Source: Bacteroidota bacterium (GTDB lineage Bacteria; Bacteroidota; Bacteroidia; Flavobacteriales_D; Crocinitomicaceae). From it: a DNA stretch of 50,718 nucleotides. Positions 18,162-27,264 of this stretch are shown here, one piece after another (the first letter of the stretch is position 1; each line of letters opens with the position of its first letter). Location: assembly GCA_016866255.1 (NCBI GenBank), contig VGMY01000015.1, positions 1 to 50,718 on the forward strand, in the 5' to 3' direction. The notes under the pieces are model-generated. The model was not told the DNA's origin. It was given only the letters and a program-made list of their open reading frames with translations, and made no database searches. The translations under genes and the position numbers were made by a program.

Positions 18162-19340
18162 ATGCAACGTAAATATGTTTTTGCTGCATTATTGGTTTCA
18201 CTGAATGTTTCAGCACAACTAACAAAAGACACAACGAAGTGGTACGATAAAATTCAACTGCGGGGATATGCTCAAGTTCGCTATAATGGCCTTCTTCAAA
18301 CCAATGAAGACCTTGAATGTGAACAGTGCGATAAAAGTTGGGGTGGAGATAATGATTTTTTTATCCGGCGGATGCGTTTGATATTTTATGGTCAACTTTC
18401 ATCTAGGGTATATTTTTATGTGCAACCTGATTTTGCAAGCTCTTCATTATCAACGTCATTGCATTTTGGTCAATTGAGAGACGCTTATTTTGACGTAGGG
18501 GTAGATAAAGAAAGTCAGTTTAGATTTAGAATTGGTCAATCAAAAGTTCCTTATGGATTTGAGAATATGCAATCTTCCCAAAATAGACTTCCCTTGGATC
18601 GTGCGGATGCTCTAAATTCTGCTGTATCCAATGAACGGGATCTTGGAGTGTTCTTTTATTGGGCACCCACCTCCAAAAGAAAACTGTTTTCAACTTTAGT
18701 AAGTTCAGGCTTAAAAGGTTCAGGTGATTACGGCGTTTTTGGGGTTGGAATCTATAATGGTCAAGTAGCAAATCGACCAGAGTCAAATGCAAACAAACAT
18801 ATCGTAACTAGGGTTAGTTATCCATTTGAAATTAAGAAACAAATTATTGAGGCAGGGATTCAAGCATATACCGGGAAAGTTACCCTAGTTTCAACTTCTC
18901 CTGGGGTGAATTATGCTACGGATAAATTATATGACGACAAGCGAGTTGCTGGAACGGTTGTTTTATACCCTAAACCGTTTGGTGTTTTAGCTGAGTACAC
19001 CATTGGAAGAGGTCCTCAATTTGATAAAACATTAGATTCAATTACAACGCAGCGTTTACACGGTGGTTTTGTTACTGCGTCGTATATGTTAAACTTAAAA
19101 AACAATGTCTTAATTCCATTTGTACGATATCAAGTGTATCAAGGGGGTAAGAAGCATGAATTGGACGCAAGAAGTTATAACGTAGAGGAATTAGAAATCG
19201 GAGTTGAATGGCAAATGTCTCGTTATTTTGAATTGGTGATGATGTATACGATGTCGTCAAGGAGATTTGAAGACTATGAGAATCAAGACAATTATCAGCG
19301 CGGAAATTTACTCCGTCTACAAGCGCAAGTAAATTTTTAG
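18162..19340 (+). CDS. OprP/OprO-like outer-membrane porin (phosphate-selective family)
   Basis: A 392-residue outer-membrane beta-barrel. The signal peptide is MQRKYVFAALLVSLNVSA. The barrel has alternating aromatic strands, an N-terminal family-like stretch LRGYAQVRYNG, IRRMRLIFYGQLSSRVYFYVQPDFA, the FRIGQSKVPYGFENMQSS segment typical of porin O/P proteins, and a terminal strand ending in Phe (LRLQAQVNF). Phosphate selectivity is inferred from family and from divergence from the pit/DUF47 pair, with PHO-box-like repeats between them. The gene ends at a bidirectional terminator. Confidence 0.88.
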   Translation: MQRKYVFAALLVSLNVSAQLTKDTTKWYDKIQLRGYAQVRYNGLLQTNEDLECEQCDKSWGGDNDFFIRRMRLIFYGQLSSRVYFYVQPDFASSSLSTSLHFGQLRDAYFDVGVDKESQFRFRIGQSKVPYGFENMQSSQNRLPLDRADALNSAVSNERDLGVFFYWAPTSKRKLFSTLVSSGLKGSGDYGVFGVGIYNGQVANRPESNANKHIVTRVSYPFEIKKQIIEAGIQAYTGKVTLVSTSPGVNYATDKLYDDKRVAGTVVLYPKPFGVLAEYTIGRGPQFDKTLDSITTQRLHGGFVTASYMLNLKNNVLIPFVRYQVYQGGKKHELDARSYNVEELEIGVEWQMSRYFELVMMYTMSSRRFEDYENQDNYQRGNLLRLQAQVNF

Positions 19341-19360
19341 ATAAATAAAGACTTGTAACA

Positions 19361-19386
19361 AAAAAGGGGCCTCGGCCCCTTTTTTA
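19361..19386. terminator. Bidirectional terminator between porin and superoxide dismutase
   Basis: Five A residues, GGGGC, loop CTCG, GCCCC, then seven T residues. The hairpin serves the plus-strand porin (stop 21 bases before) and the minus-strand superoxide dismutase (stop 17 bases after). Confidence 0.9.
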
Positions 19387-19402
19387 CATTGAATTATTTT
19401 TA

Positions 19403-20002
19403 TTATTTCGACGCAGCAAATTTTTTAGTAACAGCATCCCAATTAATCACATTAAAGAAAGCTTCAATGTAATCAGGTCTTCGGTTCTGGTAGTTTAAAT
19501 AATAAGCATGTTCCCAAACATCCAACCCCAAGATTGGTGTTCCTTGGCATCCTTCACCCATTAAGGGATTATCTTGGTTTGCAGTGGAGCATACCTCCAA
19601 GGAACCATGGCTAACGCAAAGCCAAGCCCATCCAGAACCAAAACGGGTTGTTGCCGCTTTTGCAAAGGCATCCTTAAATCCTTCGAATGAACCAAACGCA
19701 GCATCAATGGCTTGTGCCAGCTCTCCTGAGGGTTTCCCCCCACCATTAGGGCTCATGATTTCCCAAAACAAGTTGTGATTCCAAAATCCGCCCCCGTTAT
19801 TACGAACAGCTGGGGTGTCCATACAATTTGATAAAATTTCTTCTATTGATGCATTCTCTAAGGCAGTACCTGCTATTGCATTGTTGAGGTTGGTTGTATA
19901 AGCTTGATGATGTTTTGAATGATGGATTTCCATGGTTCGAGCATCAATGTGCGGTTCAAGCGCATCGTAAGCATAAGTTAAAGGGGGTAATTCGAAGGCC
20001 AT
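19403..20002 (-). CDS. Superoxide dismutase, Fe/Mn family (Mn-type residues)
   Basis: It converts superoxide to oxygen and hydrogen peroxide. The 199-residue protein has the four metal ligands His27, His76, Asp161 and His165 ([12 protein letters not shown]). NNGGGFWNH before the second histidine and the Gln in TANQDNPL are typical of Mn or cambialistic enzymes rather than strict Fe enzymes; this residue reading is inference. There is no signal peptide, so it is cytoplasmic. A -7 box lies 25 bases upstream and the gene appears monocistronic. Confidence 0.95.
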   Translation of the reverse strand: MAFELPPLTYAYDALEPHIDARTMEIHHSKHHQAYTTNLNNAIAGTALENASIEEILSNCMDTPAVRNNGGGFWNHNLFWEIMSPNGGGKPSGELAQAIDAAFGSFEGFKDAFAKAATTRFGSGWAWLCVSHGSLEVCSTANQDNPLMGEGCQGTPILGLDVWEHAYYLNYQNRRPDYIEAFFNVINWDAVTKKFAASK

Positions 20003-20027
20003 ATTTTTCAGTTTTAAATGTTGAACA

Positions 20028-20035
20028 CAAAAATA
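20028..20035 (-). promoter_or_regulatory. -7 box for superoxide dismutase
   Basis: Minus-strand TATTTTTG, exact TAnnTTTG, 25 bases before the ATG. No clear -33 TTG at the expected distance. Confidence 0.45.
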
Positions 20036-20206
20036 AGCATAGCTTTTGTTTACCTGCTCCTTTTACACCGATAAAAAACAACAATGGTTTTGGCACTATG
20101 GTTCCAAACGGTGTTTCAATCCACGGAGCTCTTCGGTTTTTTACGTACCGAATTCTAATCCGAGCTAAAGCATGCCGCTAGCTAGGAGCCGGGGTTAATT
20201 CGTGCG

Positions 20207-23134
20207 TTATTGAAGCAATATGGCTTTGGTGCCTCCAAATCCTTCAACCCTTAAAAGGTATTGCCCGGCAGCTTGCCCCCTCATATCTAACTCATTTAAC
20301 TCTGCACTAAATCTGCCCGACATGACCGGCCTACCGGTAATATCCTCGATAACCCACGGCCTACCTTTCATTACATTGGCAATTTTCGCAAATACGACAC
20401 CGCGACTTGGAAGGGGATAAACACTGATATGGTGGATTAAGGTCTCGATTAAGCTTGCTCCCGAGCAATTTTCTACCGCTAAATTTAAGGTGGTTATCAG
20501 CTCACAGCCCCATTGGTTCGTTGAAGTATCAGCATACACACCGGGCTGGGTGTAAATGGCACCCGCAAATTGTACGCTATCTCCATCGCAAATAGTATCG
20601 AAAATAGTGCTTTGAGTATTCGAGTTAACCGTCAATTCCGTTATGATGGTACTATCGCAACCGAACACCGTAAAGAAGGCGTCCGTATATACTCCTCCTG
20701 TAGTGTAAACGTTATTGCCTACCGTATAAGACTCTCCATCGCAAATGCTCACCTGCTGGGTGGTTGTTCCTCCCGTCGGTAAGACGACTACCGTTGCGCT
20801 TTCAGAATCGTTGCCATCCTGATTAGCAACGTTCAAGGTAATAACATAGGTCCCGGGGGAATTAAAGCAAACGGAGGCAGAAGGATTACTTTGGCCACTC
20901 AGTGTACCCCCATTTGCAGTCCATTGCCAGTTGTTTGGATTGTTCGTCGATAAATCATTCAAACTGATGCAATTGCCCGCGCATATGGAATCAGCACTCA
21001 AGCCAAAGGCGGCAATAGGCGGGAAGAGCGGAGTAGGAAAGGAGTTAATGGGATAACACGAAAACTCAGAGGCGTTTTGACCAACAACCTGCAAAACGGC
21101 CAGCGATTGGGTAATGGGTGTTGGTGCATTGTAAGTCCAGTTACCATTTCCTAAAGCAGTAGTACTGCCAATGAAAAGATAACCTTGGCAGGGGACTGCC
21201 TGATTGAAATAATAAAGTTCAACCCGCGCTCCAGGGTTGGCGGTTCCTGAAACGATAAACGGTAACGCAACGGATAAGACGGATGGCGGTTGAATGTTTC
21301 CATTGGCTCCACCGGAATTATCGATGACTTCGTTGGCAGTATTTCCCCAAAATTGATTCCGACCCCATTCATTATTTTGTCCTGTATTGAGAATGGCCTT
21401 CTGACAATAACCAATTTTATTCGCATTGGCAGATTGCGTCGAACTGCCAACCAATGCGGTATTGGCATCTAGGCGAATACCTGTGGCAAGATTTACCATC
21501 GCAATGGGATTTCCACCAACTTGACATCCAACATAATTTCCTTGGATAGTAGCACCCGCAGTTTCTGTACGAATTCCAGTTCCATTCTGTCCTCCCGAAA
21601 CAATGTTGGCGTAAATCGCCGAATCACCGCCAATTACTGCAGTGGTTCCCATGATGTGTATTCCCGGTTCATTCGACATGGAAAGGGTAGTGATACCGTC
21701 GGTGTTAATTTTATTCCCGCGAATCACGGTTGTTCCAGTGCTGCCGCTACTAACCTCTATGCCCTTCCGACCGTTTGTTGCCACTACCACATTTCCTTGT
21801 CCGAGTGTTGCATCTCCACCAATTAGGCAATTGTTACATTCGTTAAATTGAATCGCTGAACTTGTGAAATACGACAATCCCTGAGCCATCATAGAATTTG
21901 TTCCTATAAAGTTTCCCTGGATTGAGACATTATCGCAATTGTTGTTCAACTCAATGCCTTGATCTTTCGAGCAATTATAAATTTGGTTGTTTAGAATTTG
22001 TGTGTTGTCTGTAAAACGAAACATAATGCCTCTTCCGTGATAGTCCTTGATGATATTGGATTCTACTTTCGCATTGTTATAATTGTTTGCCCAACCCCCA
22101 ATTTCAATAACCTGATCTACATTGTAGGTGTTCATACCGTTACCTTGGCAGGTGTTGTCCTTTAGGATAAGTCCTCCATAATTATTTCCGCTGCTCGATT
22201 CGATATAAATCGTGTGTTGCCCGCGGCAGTTGTTGATTACATTGTTGTAGATGGAATCGCGGTTCGCTGGCGTTCCGTTGGTATTGACTAATTCGATGAA
22301 TTTAGAAAAACTCCCGTTTAGGGTGTTATTACGAATCGAAAATACAGCTGTATGGTTGGTGTAAGAAGAAATAACGTGTTCTCCTTTATTCATACCGCAC
22401 GGGGTAGGGGCACAAACAGAGCTGTCGCCGTATCCAACTTGCGTAAAAGTATTGTTGTAAATAGCAATTTTTCCATTCGCTCCTACTCCACTTGCGGAAT
22501 TGTTAAACTCCACAACTTTGCGAGCAACATTTGTGATGGTACAATTTGAAAGATGAGTTAAACTTCCGCTGTTGACTTCAAAGGCGCGCTGAGAATCGCC
22601 GTTGTTATACCAGAAATCGTGGACGGTGCAAAAATCGACCTTAACATTGGTTCCCCCCTGAACTCTGACCAAATTTTTATCTTGCATATAGGCGCGGCAC
22701 TGACTAACCAACAAATTATTTCCACCATTCACACGAATAGAGGCATCGCCGCTTCCATTAAAATAATTGGTGAAAGCAAGCCCCTTAATCTGGTTGTTGT
22801 TTCCACCATCTAACTGAATACAATCATCAATATTTGGCCATATAAAGGTGACCATATTGTTCGGATAAGAAAATCCAGGGGCCGTGGTTCCGTCAATGGT
22901 TAAATTGTTGTGATTCAACGACGGCAGATTGGATAAGCACGTTATGGAACTGTTTGCTGCAATCGAAAAATTAATAACGGGGCTTTGATTCGCTGCACAC
23001 GCATTCGCTGTAAGAATGGCCTGCCTGAAGGATCCTGGGCCTGAATCAGCGGTATTGCTAACCGTGACCGTACACTGGCCAAAGAAATATAAAGAGTTGA
23101 CAAGGAGAAAGAAAGTAGTAATTTTTGCATTCAT
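20207..23134 (-). CDS. Large secreted parallel beta-helix/PKD protein with T9SS sorting domain
   Basis: A 975-residue surface or secreted protein with a signal peptide (first ~20 residues). Residues ~30-600 form a right-handed parallel beta-helix with many short NN-rich turns (RNNTLNG, GNFIGTN, GNVVVATNG). Then come an Ig-like domain near 620-690 (VSGTANPGARVELYYF), a PKD domain near 705-790, two ~45-residue repeats each starting with CDG and containing GCDS or GCEL, and a C-terminal sorting domain beginning VYPLPSRG. Polysaccharide binding or adhesion is plausible; no lyase active site is evident. Confidence 0.88.
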   Translation of the reverse strand: MNAKITTFFLLVNSLYFFGQCTVTVSNTADSGPGSFRQAILTANACAANQSPVINFSIAANSSITCLSNLPSLNHNNLTIDGTTAPGFSYPNNMVTFIWPNIDDCIQLDGGNNNQIKGLAFTNYFNGSGDASIRVNGGNNLLVSQCRAYMQDKNLVRVQGGTNVKVDFCTVHDFWYNNGDSQRAFEVNSGSLTHLSNCTITNVARKVVEFNNSASGVGANGKIAIYNNTFTQVGYGDSSVCAPTPCGMNKGEHVISSYTNHTAVFSIRNNTLNGSFSKFIELVNTNGTPANRDSIYNNVINNCRGQHTIYIESSSGNNYGGLILKDNTCQGNGMNTYNVDQVIEIGGWANNYNNAKVESNIIKDYHGRGIMFRFTDNTQILNNQIYNCSKDQGIELNNNCDNVSIQGNFIGTNSMMAQGLSYFTSSAIQFNECNNCLIGGDATLGQGNVVVATNGRKGIEVSSGSTGTTVIRGNKINTDGITTLSMSNEPGIHIMGTTAVIGGDSAIYANIVSGGQNGTGIRTETAGATIQGNYVGCQVGGNPIAMVNLATGIRLDANTALVGSSTQSANANKIGYCQKAILNTGQNNEWGRNQFWGNTANEVIDNSGGANGNIQPPSVLSVALPFIVSGTANPGARVELYYFNQAVPCQGYLFIGSTTALGNGNWTYNAPTPITQSLAVLQVVGQNASEFSCYPINSFPTPLFPPIAAFGLSADSICAGNCISLNDLSTNNPNNWQWTANGGTLSGQSNPSASVCFNSPGTYVITLNVANQDGNDSESATVVVLPTGGTTTQQVSICDGESYTVGNNVYTTGGVYTDAFFTVFGCDSTIITELTVNSNTQSTIFDTICDGDSVQFAGAIYTQPGVYADTSTNQWGCELITTLNLAVENCSGASLIETLIHHISVYPLPSRGVVFAKIANVMKGRPWVIEDITGRPVMSGRFSAELNELDMRGQAAGQYLLRVEGFGGTKAILLQ

Positions 23135-23176
23135 GATAAGATGTTACTTTAATTATTCAAACCAAAATTATTCAAA

Positions 23177-23206
23177 CAAAGCTAAAAGTAATCTTTTTAA
23201 CTCAAA
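23177..23206 (-). promoter_or_regulatory. Promoter of the beta-helix protein gene
   Basis: On the minus strand TTTG (23206-23203), an 18-base spacer, then TAGCTTTG (23184-23177): both Bacteroidota promoter elements with normal spacing. The predicted leader is about 40 bases. Confidence 0.6.
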
Positions 23207-23238
23207 CTAAACACAACTTTATGTTCAAGTCCCTTTCG

Positions 23239-23246
23239 TATCTTTA
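23239..23246 (+). promoter_or_regulatory. Near-consensus -7 box for the MbnP/MbnH-like pair
   Basis: TATCTTTA, one mismatch from TAnnTTTG, 14 bases before the ATG at 23261. Confidence 0.4.
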
Positions 23247-23260
23247 ACGTAAAAAACAAA

Positions 23261-23869
23261 ATGTTCAAATTCAGGTTCTTTACCGTTTCACTTTTGGCAT
23301 TTTTCTTTGTTTTTGGTCAAGTAAAGGTGGAATTGAGCATCCATGGTGTGCCCGTGAATTTGAATCAATGGTATGCTCAGCCTAACGGAGATTCCGTTTA
23401 TGTGACTGAATTTAAGTTTTACCTCGTTCTACCAACCGATTCGCTCGTTCTTGTTGACGTATCCGAACAAGAATCGTTGCAGTTGCCTTATTTTTCTTTG
23501 GAAGATGAAACCGTCTTGTTGCGCATAGGTATGGACAGCGTTATGAACACGTCTGGTAGGCTCGACGGCCCCTACGATCCTTTGTTCGGGATGTACTGGG
23601 CTTGGAATACAGGTTACACCCAATTGAAATGCAAGGGAATATTACAACTTGCAGGAAAGCACCATCCCTTCGAATACCATTTGGGAGGGTATCGTTCTCC
23701 GCATGCAACCAGCGTTCAAAAACGGATTCATTGGAAGGAAGGCCAACCGTTGTCCATCCAACTTGAACGTTTTTTATCCAATTTACCTGTTAGAACTCAA
23801 CCTAAAATCATGCTTCCAGGCGCTTTGGCTCATCAATTATTCAAAAATTTTACAGAAGGATTCCAATGA
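23261..23869 (+). CDS. MbnP-family protein (candidate periplasmic copper-binding protein)
   Basis: A 202-residue protein with a signal peptide (MFKFRFFTVSLLAFFFVFG) and the MbnP-family pattern: VKVELSIHGVPVNLNQWY, an FKFYL strand, the tryptophan-rich GMYWAWNTGYTQLKCKG core (Trp113, Trp115) and a histidine-rich segment HHPFEYHLGGYRSPH. In characterised MbnP a tryptophan is oxidised to kynurenine by the di-haem partner MbnH and contributes to copper binding. Here the next gene encodes that type of partner with a four-base ATGA overlap. Copper binding is therefore an inference from family and pairing. Confidence 0.82.
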   Translation: MFKFRFFTVSLLAFFFVFGQVKVELSIHGVPVNLNQWYAQPNGDSVYVTEFKFYLVLPTDSLVLVDVSEQESLQLPYFSLEDETVLLRIGMDSVMNTSGRLDGPYDPLFGMYWAWNTGYTQLKCKGILQLAGKHHPFEYHLGGYRSPHATSVQKRIHWKEGQPLSIQLERFLSNLPVRTQPKIMLPGALAHQLFKNFTEGFQ

Positions 23870-24888
23870 AAACTGTGTTTTTCATCATGTTAAGTCTTGG
23901 ATTGTGCGCTGTCGCTTTGGTTGCTCCAAATCAGGAGCTCGATTTTTTTGTGCCACAAGGCTGGCCTAAACCGCGCTACAATTTTGAAAGTAACCCCTTA
24001 TCCCAGGAAGGATTTGAATTGGGCAGGAGTTTGTTTTACGACCCCATCCTTTCAAAAGACTCGACGGTTTCTTGTTCTTCTTGTCATTTGCAGTTCACCG
24101 CTTTTGCCCATGTGGATCACCCGACAAGCCATGGGGTTGATTCAAGAGTTGGAAAACGCAACGCACCAGGCTTAATGAACTTAGCATGGGCCCCCTATTT
24201 TCATTGGGATGGCGGGGTTCTCAGTTTGAACGGTCAAGCCGTCAATCCAATAACTCATCCCGATGAAATGGGTTCCGATTTGGCAACGGTATTGGTTAAA
24301 CTTAAGCGCGAAAAAGAGTATGCAGCTGTTTTTAAGAAAGTATTTGGTACAGAAGATATCAAAACCCAACATGTTCTCAAGGCTCTGGCTCAATTCACCG
24401 TTTCCTTGGTTTCTTACAATAGTAAATACGATCGAATGACGCGTAAAGAAGTGAAATTCAGCGAACAAGAGAAAAAAGGCTATGCGCTCTTTTTAAAGCA
24501 TTGTAATCAATGCCATAAAGAACCATTGTTTACGAATTACGAATTTAAGTCCAATGGAATTGGGGTGAATACAGCGCTCGTTGATTCTGGCAGAGCCAAC
24601 ATTACAGGTAAGGCCAAAGACGCTTTTTTATTCCGTGTTCCCACCCTGCGAAACCTGGAATACAGTTTTCCTTACATGCATGACGGTCGATTCAGCAAAC
24701 TCAAGGAGGTGATGGAACACTATGCACACCCGGCAAATTGGGCTTTTCCAATCAGTACGGAGCCGGTGAAAAAAAAATATATGCTAAATCTAGCTCAGCA
24801 AAAAGATATTATTGCCTTCTTAAAAACCCTTACCGATAAAGGGTTTTTGTTCAGTCCTCAGTTCGGTTATTCCTCTATTAGGGAATAA
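23866..24888 (+). CDS. Di-haem cytochrome c peroxidase/MauG-family enzyme (MbnH-like)
   Basis: A 340-residue exported di-haem protein. The signal peptide is followed by two CXXCH haem sites, CSSCH at 70-74 and CNQCH at 213-217, in the layout of bacterial cytochrome c peroxidases. The FRVPTLRNLEYSFPYMHDGRF segment near residue 260 is typical of the family. Coupling to an MbnP-family gene suggests it modifies that protein (tryptophan to kynurenine) instead of detoxifying peroxide, but a peroxidase role cannot be excluded. Confidence 0.9.
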   Translation: MKTVFFIMLSLGLCAVALVAPNQELDFFVPQGWPKPRYNFESNPLSQEGFELGRSLFYDPILSKDSTVSCSSCHLQFTAFAHVDHPTSHGVDSRVGKRNAPGLMNLAWAPYFHWDGGVLSLNGQAVNPITHPDEMGSDLATVLVKLKREKEYAAVFKKVFGTEDIKTQHVLKALAQFTVSLVSYNSKYDRMTRKEVKFSEQEKKGYALFLKHCNQCHKEPLFTNYEFKSNGIGVNTALVDSGRANITGKAKDAFLFRVPTLRNLEYSFPYMHDGRFSKLKEVMEHYAHPANWAFPISTEPVKKKYMLNLAQQKDIIAFLKTLTDKGFLFSPQFGYSSIRE

Positions 24889-24920
24889 ATGTTTAATTTA
24901 ACACCACGGAATTTAAACAT
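24889..24920 (+). terminator. Weak hairpin after the di-haem enzyme gene
   Basis: ATGTTTAA and TTAAACAT form an 8-bp AT-rich stem around a 16-base loop, followed by TTTATATATTTA. It could end the MbnP/MbnH transcript. The same region must also supply the rhodopsin promoter, where TATATTTA (24925-24932) is only a near match to the -7 box. Confidence 0.3.
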
Positions 24921-25008
24921 TTTATATATTTACTGGTTATAATAGGCGTATTGAACGGAGAATCCTGAAAATCCGACAACAGAGTAGGGAAAATTAAAAC
25001 TTTTTGTT

Positions 25009-25755
25009 ATGTTTTTATCTATTACTGCTTCGAATCTTTTCGACGCTAGCCAAGGCCTAGGAATCAATCAAGCCACGGCATTTACCTTTTTTGTGGGCAC
25101 CATGGCCATGATGGCCGCGTCCGCATTTTTCTTTTTTGAAATCAGAAACGTAGGCGAGAAATGGCGCACATCCGTTTTGGTTTCAGGTTTAATCACGTTT
25201 ATTGCAGCAGTGCACTACTACTACATGCGTGATTATTTCACGCAAACGATGTCCTCACCAACCTTTTTCCGCTATGTGGATTGGTTGTTGACGGTTCCGT
25301 TGATGTGTGTTGAATTTTATTTAATTACCAAAAAAGCGGGAGCTAAGCAATCCTTATTGTGGAAATTGATTTTCGCATCTGTGGTTATGTTGGTTGCTGG
25401 TTTCTTTGGAGAAGCTACAGATCGCCAAAACAGCGTATTGTGGGGGGTTGTTTCTGGAGCCGCATATTTTTATATCGCTTACCTAGTATGGTTCGGCGAG
25501 GTAGCAAGTTTAGCCCAAACAGCGGGCCCTTCTGTAGCAAAAGCAACTCGAATCCTTGCTTGGTTCGTTTTGGTTGGATGGGCCATTTATCCGTTAGGAT
25601 ATATTATTGGAACTCCGGGAGGTTTATTCGGTATGTTTGGTAGCGCTTCTAACAATCCTTGGATGGATGTTGTCTACAACATTGGTGATGCCATCAACAA
25701 GATCGGATTCGGATTGGTTATTTATGCATTAGCTAAGTCTGATTCAAACCAATAA
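25009..25755 (+). CDS. Proteorhodopsin, green-type light-driven proton pump
   Basis: A 248-residue seven-helix retinal protein. The proton-pump triad is present: Asp91 (acceptor), Thr95 and Glu102 (donor) in RYVDWLLTVPLMCVEFYL, the DTE motif. The retinal Schiff-base lysine is Lys231 in DAINKIGFGL, and His69 is the counter-ion partner. The spectral-tuning site (position 105 of reference proteorhodopsin) is Met99, the flavobacterial green-absorbing state. Helix residues are not those of NQ sodium or NTQ chloride pumps. No retinal-forming blh or crt genes are in the window. Strong terminator downstream. Confidence 0.97.
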   Translation: MFLSITASNLFDASQGLGINQATAFTFFVGTMAMMAASAFFFFEIRNVGEKWRTSVLVSGLITFIAAVHYYYMRDYFTQTMSSPTFFRYVDWLLTVPLMCVEFYLITKKAGAKQSLLWKLIFASVVMLVAGFFGEATDRQNSVLWGVVSGAAYFYIAYLVWFGEVASLAQTAGPSVAKATRILAWFVLVGWAIYPLGYIIGTPGGLFGMFGSASNNPWMDVVYNIGDAINKIGFGLVIYALAKSDSNQ

Positions 25756-25782
25756 ATTCTTTCAATGTAGTTAGGTTTGGTT

Positions 25783-25805
25783 AAAGGGGGAGCAATCCCC
25801 CTTTT
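25783..25805 (+). terminator. Intrinsic terminator of the proteorhodopsin gene
   Basis: AAAGGGGGA, loop GCAA (a GNRA tetraloop), TCCCCCTTTT, 27 bases after the rhodopsin stop. A stable hairpin with a T tail. Confidence 0.9.
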
Positions 25806-25863
25806 CTATTTTTATCGATCGAATTTTTTTCGATTTTAATAACCTGGATTGACATCCTTTCGT

Positions 25864-27225
25864 ATGCAATATAATTTAATTTTTCTCTCCTGCAGTATTT
25901 TCGGAAGCCTTCAAGCTCAATTGAATCCCGCCATTACCTCTTGGCTGATCAATACCGATGGAACCACGGGAAGGCATTATGTTCAAGGAAATTCGACTCC
26001 CATTGTAGATGCTGATTTGGCCAATTGTCAATTAGTGCAATATTCTGCGAATTGGGTATATGTTTCTGCCACCGGTGTTCCTTCTTATATTACGGGTCCC
26101 TTCATGGACGGCAATCCTTCGCTTACCACCAACCAAAACGCTATATTCAAAATCTCCTTAAATCCTAGCCCAAATGCGGGGGTAAGCACAGCTACCTCAG
26201 GGGGAAACATTGGTATCTTTATCAACGGTACTGCGATGTTTGATTACCGAGATGGGGTAGCGTGGAATACTTCCACCAATGCCTTGTGCGGAGGTCCGGG
26301 AAATCCCCCCTGTCCAGGAGGACCAATGGCCAGTATGTCGTGGAACCGCGATGCAGTGGTAGCCGAAAAAGCCGGTTTCGATTGCTCGAAAGGCCACCCT
26401 GCTATGGGAAATTACCACCATCATCAAAATCCAAGTGCCTTTGATCTTGACCTTTCCGTTATTTCCAATGTTTGTACTCTTTATGATGCGGAAGGCTTGT
26501 ACGCCATCGATTCCAATGTGCATTCTCCGTTGATTGGATTCGCCTACGACGGTTATCCTGTTTACGGGGCCTATGGCTATCGAAATGCCGATGGAACCGG
26601 TGGAATTACCCGCATTAAAACGGGGTATCAGCTTCGAAATATTGCCGTAAGAACGGTTTGGGCCGATGGCACTAACGTTCCCGATGGACCCGCCGTTTCT
26701 GCAACCTATCCCTTAGGTTACTTTCGCGAAGATTACGAGTTCCTTGCGCATGCAGGACAAGAGGATTATTTGGACGTTCATAACGGGCGTTTTTGCGTTA
26801 CTCCGGAATATCCGAACGGCATGTACTGTTATTTCGCAACGGTGGAAGTTGATTGGAATTCGGCTTATCCTTACTTGATTGGGCCCACGTATTATGGCGT
26901 GGTAACGGGCGCCAAGGTGAATTCCGTGACAGAAGCCACCACGGTATATAATCCAGCGAATGGATTAGCGGAAAATGCCATCGGCGAAGTGCGTGTTTTT
27001 CCAAACCCGAGCAACGATTTGTTCATCGTGCAGGCAATTGGTTTAGTGACCTCCAATCTTGAATTAACCATGACGGATGTTCACGGAAAAACCATTGAAA
27101 CACAAGTGATCTTGCCCGGTTCTACGATGGCCTTTTTTGACGTGAGCACCCTTTATGCGGGAACCTATTTTATTTCCTACACCGATGGGAAAGGAAAACA
27201 AAGCAAAAAAATCATCGTTCCATAA
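25864..27225 (+). CDS. YHYH-domain secreted protein with T9SS sorting domain
   Basis: A 453-residue secreted protein starting at ATG 25864 (MQYNLIFLSCSIFGSLQAQ); a TTG 15 bases upstream is less likely. The YHYH domain shows GHPAMGNYHHHQNPSAF (YHHH at 184-187 in place of YHYH) and LIGFAYDGYPVYGAYGY. The C-terminal ~80 residues (VFPNPSNDLFIV to KKIIVP) form a T9SS type A sorting domain. The histidine cluster suggests metal binding; the biochemical role of the family is not established. It follows proteorhodopsin but is separated from it by a terminator. Confidence 0.87.
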   Translation: MQYNLIFLSCSIFGSLQAQLNPAITSWLINTDGTTGRHYVQGNSTPIVDADLANCQLVQYSANWVYVSATGVPSYITGPFMDGNPSLTTNQNAIFKISLNPSPNAGVSTATSGGNIGIFINGTAMFDYRDGVAWNTSTNALCGGPGNPPCPGGPMASMSWNRDAVVAEKAGFDCSKGHPAMGNYHHHQNPSAFDLDLSVISNVCTLYDAEGLYAIDSNVHSPLIGFAYDGYPVYGAYGYRNADGTGGITRIKTGYQLRNIAVRTVWADGTNVPDGPAVSATYPLGYFREDYEFLAHAGQEDYLDVHNGRFCVTPEYPNGMYCYFATVEVDWNSAYPYLIGPTYYGVVTGAKVNSVTEATTVYNPANGLAENAIGEVRVFPNPSNDLFIVQAIGLVTSNLELTMTDVHGKTIETQVILPGSTMAFFDVSTLYAGTYFISYTDGKGKQSKKIIVP

Positions 27226-27252
27226 TCGTTTCCTTTAGCGCCTTGCTTTTCG

Positions 27253-27260
27253 TATTTTTA
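27253..27260 (+). promoter_or_regulatory. Near-consensus -7 box for ygiQ
   Basis: TATTTTTA, one mismatch from TAnnTTTG, four bases before the ygiQ ATG. Spacing again predicts a leaderless message. Confidence 0.35.
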
Positions 27261-27264
27261 CGGC

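Noticed and set aside
20003..20206. Possible gene or RNA in the gap between superoxide dismutase and the beta-helix gene
   Set aside because: Only a shadow frame crosses it and no stable hairpin or RNA-like structure was seen besides the -7 box of the dismutase gene.
20570..23210. Numerous short plus-strand frames opposite the beta-helix protein
   Set aside because: All are shadows of the repeat-rich minus-strand gene; none has a promoter or family pattern.
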